Assembly (NCBI GenBank): GCA_002347485.1
Contig: DDXM01000028.1
Coordinates: 29,153-49,516, forward strand
DNA: 20,364 nucleotides
Origin: Anaerolineaceae bacterium UBA2260
Lineage (GTDB): Bacteria > Chloroflexota > Anaerolineae > Anaerolineales > Anaerolineaceae
Reading direction: 5' to 3'
The position numbers and the translations under genes were made by a program. Within the stretch, counting starts at the first letter, position 1. Every line of letters starts with the position of its first letter. This document shows positions 1 to 7,401 of this stretch, piece by piece. Under the pieces are notes generated by a model. That model was not told the DNA's origin and searched no databases. It saw only the letters and a list, made by a program, of their open reading frames with translations.

Positions 1-2
1 TG

Positions 3-449
3 GCAGCCCTTTTCAATTTTTCCGTTAGAGAGACGCGGGAATTGTGCTGGGCTGCATTATTGCACGATATAGGTAAGATTGGCGTGGATGACCAGATCCT
101 CAAGAAAACCGGCTCCCTATCCGATGAGGAATGGTCTGTCATGAAAACCCATCCCGAAATCGGCGCGCAGATCGTGCGCGGAGTCTCCGGACTTGAAAAT
201 CTTGCTCCGTTCATCCTCGCACATCACGAGCGTTATGACGGAAAGGGATACCCGCATGGCGTCGCGGGCAACGAGATCCCGTTGGGAGGCAGGATTCTCG
301 CGGTCGTGGATGCATATTCAACGATGATCGAGGGACGCCCCTACCAGATGAAACGCACTCACGATGAAGCGCTGGCGGATATACGAGGCAAAGCAGGTCA
401 GGCTTACGATCCTGAAGTTGTTCAAAAATTCCTTTCATTGTTCGATTGA
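3..449 (+). CDS. HD-GYP domain c-di-GMP phosphodiesterase, C-terminal part (5' end outside window)
   Basis: The reading frame is open to the left edge, so only the last ~148 residues of the protein are seen. Numbering from position 3, HDIGKIG lies at residues 21-27, a metal-binding-type His at 50, the HH pair at 74-75 followed by the GYP signature (HHERYDGKGYP, 74-84), and a conserved Asp in AVVDAYS near 103. These are the hallmarks of HD-GYP enzymes, which hydrolyse cyclic di-GMP at a di- or tri-metal centre. The N-terminal sensor or receiver part is missing, so the input signal is unknown. The first internal ATG (42) falls inside the HD domain and is not the real start. The gene ends shortly before a strong terminator. 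Family assignment is secure; c-di-GMP as substrate is inferred from the family. Confidence 0.93.
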   Translation, partial: AALFNFSVRETRELCWAALLHDIGKIGVDDQILKKTGSLSDEEWSVMKTHPEIGAQIVRGVSGLENLAPFILAHHERYDGKGYPHGVAGNEIPLGGRILAVVDAYSTMIEGRPYQMKRTHDEALADIRGKAGQAYDPEVVQKFLSLFD

Positions 450-517
450 GCGACCTGGAAATAATTCTTTTATTGCCTGTATAGGCAAAATAGTTCTTCG
501 CTGAAGGGGGAAAAATG

Positions 518-553
518 AAATGGATGGCCGTGACTTGGGCCATCCATTTTTTT
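518..553. terminator. Strong bidirectional intrinsic terminator
   Basis: A perfect 12-bp stem, AAATGGATGGCC (518-529) and GGCCATCCATTT (538-549), encloses an 8-nt loop and continues into T550-T553. On the minus strand the same stem is followed by a shorter T-rich stretch. It separates the converging HD-GYP gene (+) and patatin gene (-) and probably serves both. Confidence 0.88.
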
Positions 554-567
554 CTGTAAACACATCT

Positions 568-1404
568 CTACGACTGTTTTTCTTTTAGGCGCAGGTTGCG
601 TCTGAGTTTGGGCAATGCATAGAACGCAGCATCGCGTCCGGCTTCCACCATGCGCGGGGTGTCCTTGAATCCCCAGGAGGAATATTGCGAAACCTGCGGG
701 CGGATGTAGCACTCGGACTGATTAGTATCAGGCAGAGCGGCTCGCGCCTGCATGATGTAAATCATCGCCAGCAGGATCTCAAAGGCATTTTCCGGTTTCT
801 TATTCGTGGTTCCGCGTTTTGAGACATCGCTTGCGATCACGTAATCCGCCCCCATTGACCTGACCAGGTCGACTGGCAGGTTATCCACGATACCGCCGTC
901 GACGAGTAAACGTCCGTCAATTTCCACCGGTGAGAAGAGCCCCGGAATGGCAGCGCTGGCACGCACCGCGGGCGCCACCGGTCCAGAATTGAGCACAACG
1001 CGCTCGCCAGTGTGGATGTTACAGGCAACGGCGGCAAAAGGAATCTTCAAGTCTTTGAACTCAATATCACCGATCTTTTTACGCAGGAACTCTTCCATGG
1101 GTTGAGTGTCGAATATGGAACGAGGGTTGCGAATCGAGAGTCGCAATAAGGTTGGCCAACCCATCGTGAGAAAGAGGGTTTTGATCTCCTGCAACGGGAT
1201 GCCCGCGCAGTAGGCTGCCCCCACGAGGGCACCCGCGCTGGTACCCGCAATCATATCCGGTTGAATACCGTTCTCCTCCAACACTTCCATCACGCCGACA
1301 TGCGCAGCGCCATAGGTCGAGCCACCACTCAAGGCGAAGCCGATTGTTGGTTTACGGTAGGGAAAGGGAATTTTGTTTAATAGTTGTGTAAGGTTTCGTC
1401 TCAT
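568..1404 (-). CDS. Patatin-like phospholipase (RssA-type)
   Basis: A cytoplasmic serine lipid acyl hydrolase of about 278 residues. The nucleophile elbow GTSAG and the catalytic Asp in DGG (LLVDGGIVDNLPV) form the Ser-Asp dyad of patatins. The oxyanion loop reads SGGSTYGAAHVGV; most bacterial members have a GGGxRG-type loop, so the usual Arg position is Tyr. I chose the ATG at 1404, since the protein then begins a usual distance (~26 residues) before the oxyanion loop. An in-frame TTG at 1440 would add 12 residues and sits 1 nt after the upstream stop; neither start has a good Shine-Dalgarno sequence. It is the last gene of the minus-strand ABC operon and ends at the bidirectional terminator. 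Hydrolase family is certain; substrate and any link to the transporter are unknown. Confidence 0.9.
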   Translation of the reverse strand: MRRNLTQLLNKIPFPYRKPTIGFALSGGSTYGAAHVGVMEVLEENGIQPDMIAGTSAGALVGAAYCAGIPLQEIKTLFLTMGWPTLLRLSIRNPRSIFDTQPMEEFLRKKIGDIEFKDLKIPFAAVACNIHTGERVVLNSGPVAPAVRASAAIPGLFSPVEIDGRLLVDGGIVDNLPVDLVRSMGADYVIASDVSKRGTTNKKPENAFEILLAMIYIMQARAALPDTNQSECYIRPQVSQYSSWGFKDTPRMVEAGRDAAFYALPKLRRNLRLKEKQS

Positions 1405-1441
1405 ACCCACATATACGAAAAAATGCTGGAATCGTCTCAAA

Positions 1442-1990
1442 CTAAGGCATTTTTATAGTTTGATCAAGTATATCAAGCAACTCTTGTACAAGCGCATCTT
1501 GTTTTACCTGGTTTAAATCGAAAACAAGAGCATCCGGCCAGCAACCCAGCGCGGCGCTCAATAGGGAGGGACGGATCGTGATGAACGCGAGTTGAAACGC
1601 GCGGCTATTAAGGGCTGGGAAACCTTCCATCAAGCCTTCTCCACGTTTGTATTCCAGAGGTCCAAGTTCATCCACGAAGAGGACATCACATGGGGTGGCG
1701 TTCCTGAGTATCTCATTCCCGCGCTGCACAGCTTGCGCATCGAATTTCCATCCGCGGGTCGCCAGGTTTTTCTCTCCGGATCGATTCAATTCAGCCAGGC
1801 GCGTACTTTCGCGGGTGGATACGTCGATCAGATCAATGCCGGTTTTTGTCCCCGCCTCGATCACCGGTGGACAAAGGATACCGCGGCACACCAGCAAAGT
1901 GGGGGATAATCTCTCCAAAAGGCGAAGCAGCGTGGTCGTTTTACCGCTTCCGATGCTGCCACAAAGGATACATACACTACTCCTGGTCAT
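1442..1990 (-). CDS. THEP1-like P-loop NTPase
   Basis: 182 residues. Walker A is GSIGSGKT (11-18) and Walker B is VLFVDE (103-108) followed by LGPLE, matching the DEIGxME-type sequence of the NTPase_1/THEP1 family of small nucleoside triphosphatases. Length (~180) also fits. The start codon overlaps the stop of the upstream ABC ATPase gene as ATGA (1987-1990), which points to translational coupling. THEP1 enzymes hydrolyse ATP/GTP slowly and their cellular role is poorly known. The coupling suggests a role in substrate handling after uptake (for example nucleotide or cofactor metabolism), but that is inference. Confidence 0.75.
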   Translation of the reverse strand: MTRSSVCILCGSIGSGKTTTLLRLLERLSPTLLVCRGILCPPVIEAGTKTGIDLIDVSTRESTRLAELNRSGEKNLATRGWKFDAQAVQRGNEILRNATPCDVLFVDELGPLEYKRGEGLMEGFPALNSRAFQLAFITIRPSLLSAALGCWPDALVFDLNQVKQDALVQELLDILDQTIKMP

Positions 1991-2778
1991 GGTTCAAGCC
2001 GCTCCATGGATTTGACCACGCGCATGCCATCAATCTGCACCACCTCAACCTGGGTGCCATACACCCGGGTTAACATTTCTGATGTGAATACCTGTTCGAG
2101 GCTTCCCGAATCAAGCACCTGACCGGCGCGCATCAGCACCAGGTGATCCGCGATGAGCGCTGCGGCTTCAGGGTCGTGGGTACTGAAGATGACCGTGGTG
2201 CCATTTGCGCGCATGCGTGCGAGGATGTTCAACGTGATATTACGGTTGGCAAGATCGAGGTGCGATGTGGGTTCATCCAATAACAGGATGCCAGGCTGTT
2301 GACACAGAGCGCGTGCCAGCAGCACGAGTTGTTGTTCGCCGCCGCTGAGTTCCGGTAGAGCCCGCTCTTCCAAATGCCTGATCCCCACCTCGTCCAATGC
2401 GTCACGGGCGATCCGGATATCATTTGTGCCAGGCAGTTCCAACGGTCCCAGGTATGGGGCTCTTCCCAGCAGAACGTATTCCAGCACGCTGTAGGCGAAG
2501 GGAACGTACTCAGACTGCGGCACCAGACCGATCTGTTGGCTGAGTTCATGCCGCGTGTACTGGTTGATAGGTTTGCTGTGTAGCAGGATCGTCCCGGATG
2601 CCGGACGATTCAGCCCCAGCAGCAAGTGCAGGAGGGTCGTTTTTCCCGCGCCGTTGGGTCCGAGGATAGCGGTGACCGACGCCGGGTAAATATCGAAGGA
2701 GATCTCCTTCAAAGCCGCTTGCGTAGCAGATGCGTAAGTAAAAGTAATTGCGTTCGCCTGCAGGATGCCGGGTGTCAT
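1987..2778 (-). CDS. Iron-chelate/corrinoid-type ABC transporter ATP-binding protein (FecE/FhuC/BtuD family)
   Basis: 263 residues, the usual length for this family. Walker A GPNGAGKT (40-47), Q-loop Gln88 in LVPQSE, signature LSGGEQQ (144-150), Walker B ILLLDEP with the D-loop SHLD, and the switch His201 in STHD are all intact. This cytoplasmic subunit powers the FecCD-type permease encoded directly upstream, whose stop codon overlaps this start as ATGA (2775-2778). The downstream NTPase gene overlaps in the same way. The family imports Fe(III)-siderophores, haem or vitamin B12; the substrate cannot be settled from sequence alone. Confidence 0.95.
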   Translation of the reverse strand: MTPGILQANAITFTYASATQAALKEISFDIYPASVTAILGPNGAGKTTLLHLLLGLNRPASGTILLHSKPINQYTRHELSQQIGLVPQSEYVPFAYSVLEYVLLGRAPYLGPLELPGTNDIRIARDALDEVGIRHLEERALPELSGGEQQLVLLARALCQQPGILLLDEPTSHLDLANRNITLNILARMRANGTTVIFSTHDPEAAALIADHLVLMRAGQVLDSGSLEQVFTSEMLTRVYGTQVEVVQIDGMRVVKSMERLEP

Positions 2779-3767
2779 CTGAAGATCCTCATGGAGCGCG
2801 ATGTCATCATCACCAGGAAGATTCCCGCGCCAATCAACGAAGTGATGATGCCCAGGGGAATCTCACCAAGGGTGAGCGTCCGCGCGAGGTCGTCGCAGAT
2901 GATGCCGAAGACAGCACCCAGCGACATGCTGATGGGGATGAAGGAGGCAGAGTTGGCTCCACCAATGCGGCGGGCGATATGCGGGATGATCAGCCCGATC
3001 CAACCGACGATACCTGCCACTGACACGACCACGGCGGTCACCGCTACGCTCGCCGCCAGGAGCAGGGTACGCTCTCTACCCACCGACACGCCCAGGGAAA
3101 AAGCCGTTTCGTCGCTCAGTGAAAGCAGGTTAAGCCGCCAGCGCATCAGGTAGATGATTGATAACCCGATGACCACTACCGGCAGGATATAAAGAAGGTC
3201 ATTCCATGTCACTGACCACAATCCACCCAGCAACCAGAAGACGATTTCCGGCAGCTGTGAGGTGGGATCCGCCATATATTTGAGGATGCCCAGTCCGGCG
3301 GAGAAAATGGCAGAGACCGCGATACCTGAGAGTACCAGGCGCAGCACCCAGCCGCCAAAGCGGATGCGGCGCGCAACGAAATAAGAAAGTCCCAGCCCAA
3401 GGATGGCAAAGGTGGTGGCGCTGAGTTCAACCAGTAACGGTGAAGTGGAGAGGAAAAGGATGCTCATCGCAGCGCCGAACCCCGCGCCCTGGGTTACGCC
3501 AAGAAACCCGGGCTCGACCAGTGGATTGCGGAACAACATCTGCATTACCCCGCCCGCGGCAGCGAGGGACATCCCCAGCAGAGCAGATGTGATCAGACGC
3601 GGCAGCCTGAGGTTGAACACCAGGTTTTGTCCCAGTTCGTCATTAAGCAGGACAGATAATGGCATAAACAAAGGTTTTGGGTATCTTCCAATGAAAATGG
3701 AGATACCCAAAACGAGGATTGGAAACAATATGAGTAGGAGAGTGGTTCGAGTTTTATGATTGGTCAC
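2775..3767 (-). CDS. FecCD-family ABC transporter permease
   Basis: 330 residues, very hydrophobic, with about ten predicted membrane segments, matching the BtuC/FhuB/FecCD family. Typical stretches include LPRLITSALLGMSLAAAGGV near residue 55 and GWIGLIIPHIARRIGG near residue 255, the cytoplasmic coupling region that contacts the ATPase. The start is GTG at 3767, preceded by AGGAAG at a good distance. It lies 28 nt after the binding-protein gene and overlaps the ATPase gene by 4 nt. It forms the homodimeric channel for the chelate delivered by the lipoprotein. Confidence 0.95.
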   Translation of the reverse strand: MTNHKTRTTLLLILFPILVLGISIFIGRYPKPLFMPLSVLLNDELGQNLVFNLRLPRLITSALLGMSLAAAGGVMQMLFRNPLVEPGFLGVTQGAGFGAAMSILFLSTSPLLVELSATTFAILGLGLSYFVARRIRFGGWVLRLVLSGIAVSAIFSAGLGILKYMADPTSQLPEIVFWLLGGLWSVTWNDLLYILPVVVIGLSIIYLMRWRLNLLSLSDETAFSLGVSVGRERTLLLAASVAVTAVVVSVAGIVGWIGLIIPHIARRIGGANSASFIPISMSLGAVFGIICDDLARTLTLGEIPLGIITSLIGAGIFLVMMTSRSMRIFR

Positions 3768-3795
3768 ATTGCTTCCTGGGAGAAGGCTTCAGCGA

Positions 3796-4935
3796 TTATA
3801 AATCACCTTTGAGTAACGGAAGCACCTGATTTGTGATCACTTCTTCGCTTAAGCCGTAGAAGTTGGCATAAAATGACTTGGTTTCTTCGACCAGGTTAAA
3901 ATCCGGATACAGGTCAGGGTGCAGACGAGCGGCCATCCAGGCGAGCCCCAGCGTCCAGCGAGTGTCCGGCTGATCCCAGCTCTGAAAATCGAGCGGGAAA
4001 GCGAAGAGCTGATTGTTCTTCACAACATCCAGCAGCATCCAGTTGGCGTCCGATTTAAGAGCTTCGACCACTTCCACTGCTTTACCCTGGTAGTGGATGA
4101 TGAAGACGGCATCGGGATTCCAGGCGGCGATCTGTTCGATGGACACGACTGTCCATCCATCAGTGGGCATGTCCTTCCAGACCGGAATACCGCCAGCCAT
4201 CTCAACCAGTGTGTACTGGAGGAAATTCATTGGCGGAACACTGAAGGCGATTTCGCCGCCTTTGTCAGAATATTGCAGTACAAGCACGCTGGGTTTTTCT
4301 TCTTCAGCAACAGTGCTGGAGATATCGGTTACTTGTGTCCGCTCCTGGTCGTAGAGTGCGGTCAATTCATCCGCTCGCGTTGGGTTGCCAAAGATCTGAC
4401 CCAGGGTTTGAATATCCTTGTTGATCTGTTCGGGAGTTTCCAGGTCCAGGTATACCACTTTGATCCCAAGTTGCTCAACCTGGTTGCCCAATTGCTCCTT
4501 TAAGTAGGATTTCATCATCACCAGGTCGGGGTTGAGCGGTGCGATCTGTTCGGGGCCGGAATCCATCTCAAGCACTGTCATTCCAGCAGCCGCGGGGAAA
4601 GCGGTTTGTACAAAATCCAGACCGGTCTGTGAGCGTAACTCGTATCCGATAATGCGCTCGGGCGCTTCGGGGAAAAGGAAGGCGGCGTCGAGCAGCATGA
4701 AGGCGGCTCGCCCAACGATGAGGATGCGGCTGGGCGCAGCATCAAATTCCAAAGTGCGTCCAAGCGCATCAGAGACCGTAATGGATTCGTCCACAGGCGC
4801 TTCAGTGGGAGAAGCCGGTTCGACGACTTGGGGGGGGGCCACCTGCGGGGCTTCCGTGAGGGTTGGAGCCGCGCAGGCTGTCAGCAGGGTGAAAGCCAGG
4901 ATTACTAATAATGTATTACTGAAAATGCGTTTCAT
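3796..4935 (-). CDS. ABC transporter substrate-binding lipoprotein (iron-chelate/cobalamin type)
   Basis: 379 residues. A lipoprotein signal peptide ends in the lipobox LLTAC (Cys21). A Pro/Ala/Glu-rich linker (22-50) follows, and then the helical-backbone binding fold begins at ITVSDALGRTLEF and ILIVGRAAFMLLDA, as in the periplasmic_binding_protein_2 (BtuF/FhuD) family. The start ATG has an AGAGGTG ribosome site and overlaps the PadR stop (ATGA, 4932-4935). The linker is encoded across a run of nine C (coding strand), a possible slippage site. It should be membrane-anchored and deliver a metal chelate to the permease. Confidence 0.92.
   Translation of the reverse strand: MKRIFSNTLLVILAFTLLTACAAPTLTEAPQVAPPQVVEPASPTEAPVDESITVSDALGRTLEFDAAPSRILIVGRAAFMLLDAAFLFPEAPERIIGYELRSQTGLDFVQTAFPAAAGMTVLEMDSGPEQIAPLNPDLVMMKSYLKEQLGNQVEQLGIKVVYLDLETPEQINKDIQTLGQIFGNPTRADELTALYDQERTQVTDISSTVAEEEKPSVLVLQYSDKGGEIAFSVPPMNFLQYTLVEMAGGIPVWKDMPTDGWTVVSIEQIAAWNPDAVFIIHYQGKAVEVVEALKSDANWMLLDVVKNNQLFAFPLDFQSWDQPDTRWTLGLAWMAARLHPDLYPDFNLVEETKSFYANFYGLSEEVITNQVLPLLKGDL
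4830..4838 (-). repeat. Nine-base homopolymer (poly-C on coding strand) in lipoprotein linker
   Basis: Nine consecutive G on the plus strand, read as C in codons 33-36 (Ala-Pro-Pro) of the binding lipoprotein, just after the acylated Cys21. Tracts this long are prone to slipped-strand frameshifts, which would switch the lipoprotein off. The window sequence is in frame. Confidence 0.7.
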
Positions 4936-5501
4936 TGTTCACCTCTATGAGTATATGTTTGTTGTACTCGTTCTTTTAACCAGACCAGCCATTCCACCAT
5001 GGAGTGGATCTGGGAAACCCTGAAGTGGTAGGTCAAATTTTCGAAAGTGGCGCGTTTGGTAAGAGCGTTTTCTTTTTCTGCGGTGTCCGCCAGCCATCTT
5101 TGGGCAATTTCCAGCTGTGCATCGATCAATCCGGGTAATTTTTCTGGCTGAAGGCGCAAAAGGAAATACACTCGGGCTAAGAAATCATGCCGGAAATCGC
5201 GCGGGTGTTCGATCAACCTCGTGAGCCAGCGTTGGAATTCCTCTTCTCCGGCAGGGGTGAGCGAGTATTCGGTGCGCGCAGGGCGCTGCTCGTTTTCCTG
5301 CAATTCGCCGCGGATGAACCCCTTGCGCGCGAGTTTGTCCAATTGCGCGTACATATTGGCGATCTTGACACCCCAGATCAAGCCGATCCCTTCCGGGTTG
5401 GTCAACTTCTTGTGGAGGTCGTAGCCGTGACTGGGTCCCTGGCTGAGAAAACCGAGCAGGGCGTATTCAGTGGTGGGGAGAAAATTTGCATTGTTAGTCA
5501 T
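4932..5501 (-). CDS. PadR-family transcriptional regulator
   Basis: 189 residues from the ATG at 5501. An N-terminal winged helix carries the PadR hallmark TEYALLGFLSQGPSHGYDL (11-29), followed by MYAQLDKLARKGFI and RTEYSLTPAGEEEF in the wing. A C-terminal helical (Vir_C-like) dimerisation domain extends to the end. An upstream in-frame ATG at 5561 would add 20 residues rich in Ile/Asn that lie over the promoter and operator, so it is rejected. It is first in the ABC operon and overlaps the lipoprotein gene by 4 nt, so it probably represses its own operon in response to a ligand. Confidence 0.92.
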   Translation of the reverse strand: MTNNANFLPTTEYALLGFLSQGPSHGYDLHKKLTNPEGIGLIWGVKIANMYAQLDKLARKGFIRGELQENEQRPARTEYSLTPAGEEEFQRWLTRLIEHPRDFRHDFLARVYFLLRLQPEKLPGLIDAQLEIAQRWLADTAEKENALTKRATFENLTYHFRVSQIHSMVEWLVWLKERVQQTYTHRGEQ

Positions 5502-5509
5502 AATATAAA

Positions 5510-5561
5510 TATTCAATCTGTGAATAATTATAAAGATATCATTCAAGCAAATATTTGTCAA
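5510..5561 (-). promoter_or_regulatory. PadR-operon promoter and candidate PadR operator
   Basis: On the minus strand, TTGACA (5561-5556) and TATCTT (5538-5533) are 17 bp apart. Just downstream, over the expected transcription start, is an inverted repeat TATTCA-N5-TGAATA (5510-5526), a plausible operator for an autoregulating PadR protein. A second perfect palindrome, CAAATATTTG (5548-5557), lies between the -35 and -10. Elements are read directly; the protein-site pairing is inference. Confidence 0.6.
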
Positions 5562-5572
5562 TGAATTAGGGA

Positions 5573-5578
5573 TATAAT
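5573..5578 (+). promoter_or_regulatory. Candidate -10 element for the gene at 5611
   Basis: A perfect TATAAT lies 32 nt before the downstream ATG. No convincing -35 at 16-18 bp spacing is visible; the region is AT-rich and shared with the divergent PadR promoter, so the two genes could be co-regulated. Confidence 0.4.
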
Positions 5579-5610
5579 TAATTTAAACTCGGACATGTGA
5601 AAGGATTATC

Positions 5611-6426
5611 ATGGCAACTCAATCCATTGATCTCGCGAAGTTATTTGGCACTGTCGTAACCACGCTAAGTGAAAACAAGGAAGCGTTAAACCAGGCCGAT
5701 ACGTACAATCACAACCACGGCGATAACATGGTAGAAATCTTCCAGTCGGTCACCCAGGCGGTGCAGCAGAAGAAATCTGCCACACCTGCCGAGCAGCTGG
5801 CTTACGCCAGCAAAATCGTCCAATCCAAGAGCCAGAGCGGGTCAGCGAAATTGTATGCCGAGGGGCTGCAAAGCGCCGCCACCAAGATGCAGGGCAAGAA
5901 GACCATCACCCCCAACAACGCGGTGACCATGCTGCAGGCACTAATGGGCACACAGACCAAGGTGACCCCGCAGGCGCTTCAATCACAGGCCCAGGCGGCT
6001 TATGGCAGCGACTCAGGGGCCGACCTGTTGGGCTCACTTTTGGGTGGTATGACCGGCACTTCACAACAACAAGCACCCAGCGCGGCGAGCGGTGATCTGC
6101 TGGGGTCGCTTCTCGGTAAACTGGCTGGAGGTTCGACGGCTCCCGCGGATCAGGATGCCGGCGCGGACCTTTTAGGTTCGCTCCTTGGCGGGCTTACTGG
6201 CAAATCTTCAGGGAAGAAGCAATCAGGCAAGATCGATGTTGCCACGCTTTTGAAAGCCGGTATGTCTTTCATGTCCGCCAAGCAAAGCGGCAGCACAGGT
6301 TTAGAAGCCTTGCTGCAGGCAATCATGGCTGGCAGCCGCGTGGGCAACCAGGGTTACCGTGCGCAATCTGGCACGCTGGTGGCTAGCAGTCTGCTGCAGA
6401 CACTGGCGCAAATGGCAGGCAAGTAA
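5611..6426 (+). CDS. Uncharacterised protein with three LLGSLLGG repeats
   Basis: 271 residues; no confident known function. The N-terminal half (1-130) is helical and contains ADTYNHNHGDNMVEIF (29-44), which faintly resembles the DGDxGxNM nucleotide-binding loop of DAK2/DhaL kinases but lacks its full Asp set. The middle holds three near-identical repeats, GADLLGSLLGG (136-146), GDLLGSLLGK (161-170) and GADLLGSLLGG (184-194), separated by Ser/Gln/Ala-rich or charged spacers. The C-terminus is again helical. No signal peptide or clear membrane helix is present; the Gly-Leu repeats could mediate self-assembly or membrane contact. The start ATG has an AAAGGA ribosome site, and an intrinsic terminator follows, so it is probably monocistronic. 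Confidence 0.85.
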   Translation: MATQSIDLAKLFGTVVTTLSENKEALNQADTYNHNHGDNMVEIFQSVTQAVQQKKSATPAEQLAYASKIVQSKSQSGSAKLYAEGLQSAATKMQGKKTITPNNAVTMLQALMGTQTKVTPQALQSQAQAAYGSDSGADLLGSLLGGMTGTSQQQAPSAASGDLLGSLLGKLAGGSTAPADQDAGADLLGSLLGGLTGKSSGKKQSGKIDVATLLKAGMSFMSAKQSGSTGLEALLQAIMAGSRVGNQGYRAQSGTLVASSLLQTLAQMAGK

Positions 6427-6446
6427 TCCTCCAAATACAAATCCTC

Positions 6447-6473
6447 ACCGCCCGGGCTTATCGGGCGGTTTTT
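6447..6473 (+). terminator. Intrinsic terminator
   Basis: Stem CCGCCCG (6448-6454) pairs with CGGGCGG (6462-6468) around a 7-nt loop, followed by TTTTT (6469-6473). It ends transcription of the LLGSLLGG-repeat gene. Confidence 0.9.
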
Positions 6474-6563
6474 CAATTCGTTAAGCGTTTATAATTGCGC
6501 CAGACCGACCGGAAAAACGATCCTGGAAAATAATTGGATATATCGAATCGTACAGGAGATTTC

Positions 6564-7388
6564 ATGCCCGTTCCCCAGCACATCCCCGTTGAAGCCAACC
6601 AGGCAACCAAAGATCACCTTTGGCCGCAGATCTCCTCATTGCCGTACTTCCGCGCGGTGCTGCGCGCCGTGGAAGCGCGTTTCTACGAAAATATTGACCT
6701 GCCGGCACCCGCCCTCGACCTGGGCTGCGGGGATGGACATTTCGCGTCTTTCGCTTTCCCACGCAGGCTCGAGGTTGGCCTGGACCCATGGCCGGGTCCG
6801 CTGCTTGAAGCGCGAAAGCGCAATGTATATCTGGAAACCATCGAATCAGAAGCCAGATCGATCCCTTACCCGGATGGTTATTTTGCCGGCGCAGTGAGCA
6901 ATTCGGTACTCGAGCACATCCCGGAACTCGACCCAGTGCTGGCCGAACTTGCGCGGGTGTTGAAACCCGGTGCGCCTTTTTTGTTTTGCGTGCCCAATCA
7001 ACGTTTTCTGCCCACTTTGTCAATAGCCAGAGCGCTGGACCGAGTTCATCTGCAACCGCTTGCGCGTTGGTATCGCCGCTTTTTTAATCGAATTTCCCGC
7101 CACCACCATTGTGATGACCAGGTGACCTGGCGGAAGCGGCTCGCCGCGCATGGATTTCAAATTGAGGTAAATTGGGATTACTTCTCTCCGCGCGCCCAGG
7201 CGGTGCTCGAATGGGGGCATTATCTTGGCGTGCCATCCCTGATATGCCACTGGTTGTTCCGCAAGTGGATCCTGGTTCCACATCGCTGGAACCTGGCCTT
7301 TACGGAGGCCATTACCCGTCGCGTCTATCATGAACCCTCCGTGCAGGATGAGGGTGTGTATACTTTCTATATTGCCACAAAATTATGA
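6564..7388 (+). CDS. Class I SAM-dependent methyltransferase
   Basis: 274 residues. Motif I is LDLGCGDGHF (51-60), the glycine-rich SAM-binding loop; an acidic residue at the end of strand 2 is in VGLDPW, and the post-motif region reads SNSVLEHIPELDPVL with ARVLKPGAPFLF, as in the Methyltransf_11 group. I chose the ATG at 6564 because AGGAG sits 5 nt upstream; a TTG at 6534 has no such site. The C-terminal half (FNRISRHHHC and onward) is specific to this protein and may set the acceptor. It precedes a membrane glycosyltransferase gene by 13 nt, so the two may modify the same glycan or lipid. Confidence 0.88.
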   Translation: MPVPQHIPVEANQATKDHLWPQISSLPYFRAVLRAVEARFYENIDLPAPALDLGCGDGHFASFAFPRRLEVGLDPWPGPLLEARKRNVYLETIESEARSIPYPDGYFAGAVSNSVLEHIPELDPVLAELARVLKPGAPFLFCVPNQRFLPTLSIARALDRVHLQPLARWYRRFFNRISRHHHCDDQVTWRKRLAAHGFQIEVNWDYFSPRAQAVLEWGHYLGVPSLICHWLFRKWILVPHRWNLAFTEAITRRVYHEPSVQDEGVYTFYIATKL

Positions 7389-7401
7389 ACAGCGGTTAAA
7401 A

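Noticed and set aside
476..487. GCCT-GTAT-AGGC mini hairpin after the HD-GYP gene
   Set aside because: Only 4 bp of stem; the strong hairpin at 518-553 explains termination.
3919..4503. Plus-strand open frame opposite the binding lipoprotein
   Set aside because: Shadow of the lipoprotein gene; no ribosome site or recognisable domain.
5502..5561. 20-residue N-terminal extension of the PadR protein
   Set aside because: The added residues lie over the promoter and operator and are atypical; the family's conserved start fits ATG 5501.
5611..6426. DhaL/DAK2 kinase assignment for the LLGSLLGG-repeat protein
   Set aside because: Only a short loop resembles the family; the set of metal-binding Asp residues is missing.
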